Below, one piece after another: positions 57,458 to 61,235 of a DNA stretch of 61,235 bases. A program made the translations under genes and the position numbers. Source of the DNA: Methylotenera oryzisoli. Lineage in GTDB: Bacteria > Pseudomonadota > Gammaproteobacteria > Burkholderiales > Methylophilaceae. The stretch's first letter is position 1. Every line of letters begins with the position of its first letter. The stretch covers positions 1 through 61,235 of the forward strand of contig CAMCVF010000012.1 in the NCBI GenBank assembly GCA_945881735.1, read 5' to 3'. The notes under the pieces are model-generated. The model was not told where the DNA came from. It was given only the letters and a program-made list of their open reading frames with translations, and did no database searches.

Positions 57458-58471
57458 ATGCGTACTTTAGTATTAATAACGGCTCTACTTAGCGCCACTT
57501 CATCTGCTTTTGCCTTTGAAACAGCCAAAATGATGGAAGCTTTTTACAGCGTGGTGATGATACGCGGCTACAACGCATCTGGCGGTTTAGCATATGGCTC
57601 TGGTGTTGTGGTGGGCGAAAATAAAGTGCTCACAAATTGCCATGTTTTACGCGCCACCAAGCAACCTTGGCTTTCGCGTGGTGAAGACACTTACTCTATT
57701 ACCTCAGTTAAGGTGGATGCTTGGCATGACTTATGTTTGGTTTCAACGTTTTCAATGCCATTTAAAGCGGTAGCGCTTGGCAAAAGTACAGACCTTAAGC
57801 GCGGCCAAGAATTAGCTGCAATCGGCCATTCAAATGGTGTACCTGCCCCGCTTACATCAAGCGGCAACGTAAAAGCATTGTTTGATTCAGACAAAGGCAA
57901 AATTATCCGCAGCACCGCAAAATTTATGATGGGCGCCAGCGGCAGTGGTTTATTTGACATGCAAGGCCGCTTGGTAGGTATTAATACATTCAAAACAGCC
58001 GGATTAGGTGGCAGCATTCATTATGCTTTACCTATTGAATGGCTAGAAAATCTTGAAAAAGAGGCAGAAACAACAGTATTTCCTGTGACAGGTAAAGCGC
58101 TGTGGGAAGAAGAAGAAGATAAAAAACCATTTTATATGCAAGCAGCAGTTCCAGAGTCACGTCAAGATTGGCCAAAACTAGCAGACGTTTCGACAAAATG
58201 GACGCAGGCAGAACCTAAAAATACTGAAGCATGGTATGCGCTTGGTTTGGCAAATGAAAATTTAGCTCAACCAGACTTGGCGCTTAAAGCGTTTCAGCAA
58301 GCGGCAAACTTAGATAAAGGTAATTTTGAAGCACTGGTGCATATCGGTATTCTTGCTAAAAATAAAGGCGATGCCGCTGAGATGCATCGCGTTCAAGTGA
58401 TTTTAAACGATATTGATAAAGACTTAGGTTTAGAATATTCACAAATGATGGGTTGTGCAAATGGATGTTGA
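57458..58471 (+). CDS. Secreted trypsin-like serine protease with TPR-like repeats
   Basis: The 337-residue protein has a Sec signal peptide (MRTLVLITALLSATSSAFA). A chymotrypsin-fold protease domain follows with catalytic His62 (LTNCHV), Asp91 (AWHDLCLVS) and Ser161 (MGASGSGLFD). After it, residues about 245-320 hold TPR-like helices (NTEAWYALGLANENLAQPDLALKAFQQAANLDKGNFEALVHIG). No PDZ domain follows, so it is not DegP. An in-frame TTG four codons upstream is not preferred because GGGGAT precedes this ATG. Monocistronic with its own terminator. Probably periplasmic; substrate unknown. Confidence 0.85.
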   Translation: MRTLVLITALLSATSSAFAFETAKMMEAFYSVVMIRGYNASGGLAYGSGVVVGENKVLTNCHVLRATKQPWLSRGEDTYSITSVKVDAWHDLCLVSTFSMPFKAVALGKSTDLKRGQELAAIGHSNGVPAPLTSSGNVKALFDSDKGKIIRSTAKFMMGASGSGLFDMQGRLVGINTFKTAGLGGSIHYALPIEWLENLEKEAETTVFPVTGKALWEEEEDKKPFYMQAAVPESRQDWPKLADVSTKWTQAEPKNTEAWYALGLANENLAQPDLALKAFQQAANLDKGNFEALVHIGILAKNKGDAAEMHRVQVILNDIDKDLGLEYSQMMGCANGC

Positions 58472-58524
58472 TGGCAGATGCTAATTTGCACTGGTACTTT
58501 CTAATTAACCTACCTTAACTCTAT

Positions 58525-58553
58525 AAGAGACCGCTAGATGCGGTCTCTTTTTT
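58525..58553 (+). terminator. Terminator of the protease gene
   Basis: AGAGACCG and CGGTCTCT pair perfectly across a 7-base loop, followed by a run of T. Confidence 0.92.
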
Positions 58554-58656
58554 CTTTTAATTTGCCTTAATACGATGATTCCTTAAAACAATTTTTATGC
58601 GTAAAATAGCCGGTATTCAATTGATTACAAATAATAAGTATTAAGGAAAGTGCATT

Positions 58657-59883
58657 TTGTCCCATTCGTCTTCACAACTGACTCCAGCCCAAGTTTTATC
58701 CAGTCGCGTTCAAAGCATTAAAGAATCTCCCACTCTAGCTATTACCGCCAAAGCAGGTAAATACAAATCTGAAGGCCGCCCAATTATTGGTTTAGCGGCT
58801 GGCGAACCCGATTTTGATACGCCACAGCACATTAAAGATGCCGCTATTGCGGCGATTAATGCGGGCTATACCAAGTACACGCCTGTCAGCGGTATTCCAG
58901 CGCTTAAACAAGCCATTGTGAATAAATTTAAAAATGAAAATGGCTTTGATTATGCCCTAAACGAAGTGATTGTTGGCGTGGGTGGCAAACAAACCATTTT
59001 CAATTTATGCTTAGCGGTACTTAATAAAGGTGATGAAGTGATTGTGCCAGCGCCCTACTGGGTGAGCTATGCTGATATCGCCATGGTAGCAGAAGCGGTG
59101 CCAGTCATTATTCAATGCGGTATTGAGCAAGGCTTTAAATTATTACCTGCACAATTAGAAGCGGCAATTACTCCTAAAACTAAATTAGTAATGTTTAACT
59201 CACCTTCAAATCCAACTGGCGCGGTTTACAGCTTAGATGAGCTAAAAGCCTTAGGTGAAGTACTATTAAAACATCAGCATGTATTAGTTGCTACAGACGA
59301 TATGTATGAACACGTAAATCTAACGGGCGATAAGTTTTACAACATACTCAACGCCACACCAAAATTAAAAGATCGCTGTATAGTGCTTAACGGAGTTTCT
59401 AAAGCCTACTCTATGACAGGCTGGCGTATTGGTTATGCCGCTGGCCCTGCTTACATTATTAAAGCCATGGAAATTTTACAATCGCAATCCACCAGCAACC
59501 CTACTTCTATTTCGCAATACGCGGCTGTTGCGGCATTAAGCGGCTCACAAGATTGCATTAAACACATGGTGGCTGCATTTAAAGAGCGCCACAAATACGT
59601 AGTAGACCGCTTTAACGCCATGCCAGGTTTAAGTTGCTTAATGGCAGGTGGCGCTTTTTATGCTTTTCCAGATGCGCGTGCAACCATTGCTAACTTGCAT
59701 AAAGCGGGTAGGATTAATGCAGCTACCGATATGGCATTGGCAGAATATTTACTGGAAAGCTTTAATGTAGCCGTAGTGCCTGGCTCTGCGTTTGGTGCAG
59801 AAGGCTACTTCCGCATTTCGTTCGCCACGTCAATGGATAATCTACGTAATGCCTTAGATAGAATTGAAAACGCCCTTAATTAG
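58657..59883 (+). CDS. aspC: Aspartate/aromatic-type aminotransferase (class I)
   Basis: The 408-residue fold-type I PLP enzyme has LAAGEPDFDTPQHIKDAA near residue 46, NSPSNPTGAVYS, TDDMYEHV, and VSKAYSMTGWRIGYAAGP with the PLP Lys249. The length and motifs fit the Igamma aspartate aminotransferase group, often also using other amino acids. Start codon is TTG at 58657 after AAGGAAAG. It ends at a bidirectional terminator. Aspartate formation fits with oxaloacetate from pycAB. Confidence 0.85.
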   Translation: MSHSSSQLTPAQVLSSRVQSIKESPTLAITAKAGKYKSEGRPIIGLAAGEPDFDTPQHIKDAAIAAINAGYTKYTPVSGIPALKQAIVNKFKNENGFDYALNEVIVGVGGKQTIFNLCLAVLNKGDEVIVPAPYWVSYADIAMVAEAVPVIIQCGIEQGFKLLPAQLEAAITPKTKLVMFNSPSNPTGAVYSLDELKALGEVLLKHQHVLVATDDMYEHVNLTGDKFYNILNATPKLKDRCIVLNGVSKAYSMTGWRIGYAAGPAYIIKAMEILQSQSTSNPTSISQYAAVAALSGSQDCIKHMVAAFKERHKYVVDRFNAMPGLSCLMAGGAFYAFPDARATIANLHKAGRINAATDMALAEYLLESFNVAVVPGSAFGAEGYFRISFATSMDNLRNALDRIENALN

Positions 59884-59906
59884 TGCTTTAGCCAATTAGC
59901 CAAAAT

Positions 59907-59936
59907 AAAAAAAGGCCTTTTCAAAAGGTCTTTTTT
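59907..59936. terminator. Bidirectional terminator
   Basis: AAAAAAAGGCCTTTT and AAAAGGTCTTTTTT form a stem around a short loop with A and T runs on both sides, between the convergent aminotransferase and DUF421 genes. Confidence 0.85.
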
Positions 59937-59944
59937 ATTGACTG

Positions 59945-60415
59945 TCATTTAGTATCGCACCCTTGAACAGTCACAGTTCCGTTGTTTTCTAATATAGCCA
60001 GCTTAATATCTTTAATCTCAAAATAACCCGATTGACGCAAAGTAGAATCTAACTCTTGCCGTGTTAGTTTTGCTTCATTCATTACCTCTTCATACAATTT
60101 GCCATTGTGAATAAGCACCTGTGGTCTGCCCTCAATAATGGCTTCCAACTTTTTACTTTTAAAAGTGATTAAACCCACCAAGTAATTCACCGCAACCAAT
60201 GTAGTGGCTAATATCAAGCCACCAATTAACGAATTATCACCCGCACTCATCGAGTTTTGAACAGCATTTGATAATATAAGCAACAACACCAAATCAAATG
60301 GCGAAAGTTTGCCAATTTGGCGCTTACCCGTTAAACGCAACAAGACAATCAGAAATACATAAACCACCACACCTCTTGCAACCAATTCCCACCAAGGCAC
60401 TGACATATCAAACAT
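59945..60415 (-). CDS. DUF421 membrane protein (YetF-like)
   Basis: The 156-residue protein has about three N-terminal membrane helices (VVVYVFLIVLLRLTGKR; SPFDLVLLLILSNAVQNSM; LIGGLILATTLVAVNYLVGLITF). A cytoplasmic YetF-type domain with LEAIIEGRPQVLIHNGKLYEEVMNEAKLTRQEL follows. RQIGKLSPFDLVLLLI is the family signature. Function unknown in this clade; related proteins affect spore germination or stress in Bacillus. Stands alone. Confidence 0.85.
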   Translation of the reverse strand: MFDMSVPWWELVARGVVVYVFLIVLLRLTGKRQIGKLSPFDLVLLLILSNAVQNSMSAGDNSLIGGLILATTLVAVNYLVGLITFKSKKLEAIIEGRPQVLIHNGKLYEEVMNEAKLTRQELDSTLRQSGYFEIKDIKLAILENNGTVTVQGCDTK

Positions 60416-60697
60416 AATTCCCTGCTTTCCTTATTGATCACTAATCACTACCAATTGCGAGCTTGGCAAAATAATTATTTCTTACAGCAACAAGCATAAT
60501 CAATTTAACACTTAAAGTTAGTGGCGTTTTATGAAAATAAAATGGCGAAAGCCTAAAAAGTATGAAAAGCAGCGCAATAATGACGAGCGCTGTAGCAAAT
60601 AATTATTTTTTCATCATTAAGCGACAAATTATTGATTGTAACGATTGACCAAAAAGCACTAAGCCAGTATTATCACGCCTTCATAAGTGTAACCGAT

Positions 60698-60773
60698 TCC
60701 TCGATAGCTCAGTCGGTAGAGCAACGGACTGTTAATCCGTGTGTCCCTGGTTCGAGCCCAGGTCGAGGAGCCA
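60698..60773 (+). tRNA. tRNA-Asn(GUU)
   Basis: A 76-base tRNA with pairing acceptor arms TCCTCGA and TCGAGGA. The anticodon loop CTGTTAA gives GUU, TTCGAGCC is the T-loop region, and CCA is encoded. Confidence 0.96.
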
Positions 60774-60780
60774 AATACTT

Positions 60781-60809
60781 AAAGCCCTACAGAGATGTTG
60801 GGCTTTTTT
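60781..60809 (+). terminator. Terminator of tRNA-Asn
   Basis: AAAGCCC and GGGCTTT pair, followed by TTTT, a few bases after the tRNA. Confidence 0.85.
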
Positions 60810-61131
60810 ATGTCTGACACTTTTTCACAAATGTAAGCGTCTGTGTAAGCAAATTAAATCCATTAAGTTTGCTACACCAAGCGGTACCTGTATCAAATAA
60901 ACAATTTACCTGCCTCGTCCATTGAATTGGAGATACGCGTTATATTAGTCTAAGAGGCGCCAGTTATGCATAGTGTCACACTTTTAAATTCTCCACCTTG
61001 CAACATACAACCATTACGTAAATTCATTAGTACTTATTGAGTGAAGCACATAGGGTTAGTTTTAAGATTACGTTCATAATACAATACATGAAGCGAATCA
61101 TTCTGAATCGCCAAACTTAAAGGAAATTATC
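60810..61131. other. Upstream region of pqqA
   Basis: About 320 bases without a gene. An imperfect inverted repeat (GTGTAAGCAAA at 60843-60853 and TTTGCTACAC at 60868-60877) lies in the left part. AAAGGAAAT just before pqqA is its Shine-Dalgarno. No copy of the tRNA 3' end is present, so no integration site is supported. Confidence 0.5.
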
Positions 61132-61203
61132 ATGTGGACAACACCAGCAGCTACTGAAATGCGTTTTGGCTTTGAAGTTACAATGTACGTAATGAACAAG
61201 TAA
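61132..61203 (+). CDS. pqqA: Coenzyme PQQ precursor peptide PqqA
   Basis: A 23-residue peptide, MWTTPAATEMRFGFEVTMY then VMNK, starts at ATG 61132 after AAAGGAAAT and stops at 61201-61203. Glu15 and Tyr19 (spacing E-x3-Y) are the two residues that are cross-linked and become PQQ. The pqqBCDE genes are not in the window; they may follow to the right. PQQ is the cofactor of methanol and related dehydrogenases, in keeping with a methylotroph. Confidence 0.95.
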   Translation: MWTTPAATEMRFGFEVTMYVMNK

Positions 61204-61235
61204 TTCGTTTTACAAGAATATCAAGAACCTATTCA

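Noticed and set aside
60531-60602. 23-residue basic open frame
   Set aside because: No Shine-Dalgarno, no family resemblance, lies in the AT-rich spacer before tRNA-Asn.
60698-60773. tRNA-Asn as an integration site
   Set aside because: No second copy of the tRNA 3' end and no integrase gene within the window.
60632-60817. 61-codon frame over tRNA-Asn
   Set aside because: It runs through the tRNA gene and its terminator; not coding.
1-61235. CRISPR array, insertion sequence or prophage
   Set aside because: No regularly spaced repeats beyond the short 951-1033 array, no transposase, integrase or phage structural gene on either strand.

Overview
The window looks like a chromosomal segment of a low-GC betaproteobacterium of the Methylophilaceae, closest in character to Methylotenera. 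The grounds are the Burkholderiales/Nitrosomonadales-type order of the lipid and envelope clusters, a two-subunit pyruvate carboxylase, hopanoid-type squalene genes, PEP-CTERM proteins with an exosortase, and a pqqA gene at the right edge (PQQ serves methanol dehydrogenases). Genus is inferred from gene content and order only.

Layout. 1-7.0 kb: the end of tatB, a gene-poor stretch with two apparent gene remnants, then an accessory surface-protein island. The island holds a PEP-CTERM protein, a Tat-exported PhoX phosphatase, and a tight four-gene operon (DNRLRE-like protein, second PEP-CTERM protein, small exosortase, exosortase-partner membrane protein). 7.3-20.0 kb (minus strand): a BamE-like lipidless secreted protein, an MBL hydrolase, tatD, pilZ, holB, tmk, mltG, pabC, then fabF-acpP-fabG-fabD-fabH-plsX-rpmF-yceD. 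This is the fatty-acid/phospholipid initiation cluster joined to thymidylate, clamp-loader and peptidoglycan genes. 20.1-26.3 kb (plus): pycA-pycB, maf, a DUF4139 protein and an RsmI-family methyltransferase. 26.3-41 kb (minus): rpsB-tsf-pyrH-frr-uppS-cdsA-dxr-rseP-bamA-skp-lpxD-fabZ-lpxA-lpxB-rnhB, the classic translation/outer-membrane biogenesis run. 41.5-45 kb (plus): map-glnD, divergent from rpsB. 45-47.3 kb (minus): two paralogous cupins, tRNA-Ser(UGA), def and an MTA/MTI phosphorylase. 47.4-50.5 kb (plus): hpnC-hpnD-hpnE, making squalene from farnesyl diphosphate. 50.5-57.2 kb (minus): radA, dnaB, rplI-rpsR-priB-rpsF with a probable S6:S18 leader, and uvrB. 57.4-61.2 kb: a secreted trypsin-like protease with TPR-like repeats, an aspartate-type aminotransferase, a DUF421 membrane protein, tRNA-Asn(GUU) and pqqA.

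Most of the window is core genome. The part most likely to hold something little described is 1-7 kb. There a dedicated exosortase and its partner protein are co-transcribed with two candidate substrates, one of which has a non-PEP C-terminal tail. A Tat-dependent phosphatase lies just upstream, at a spot where the tat operon appears interrupted after tatB. No CRISPR array, insertion sequence, rRNA operon or prophage was seen.
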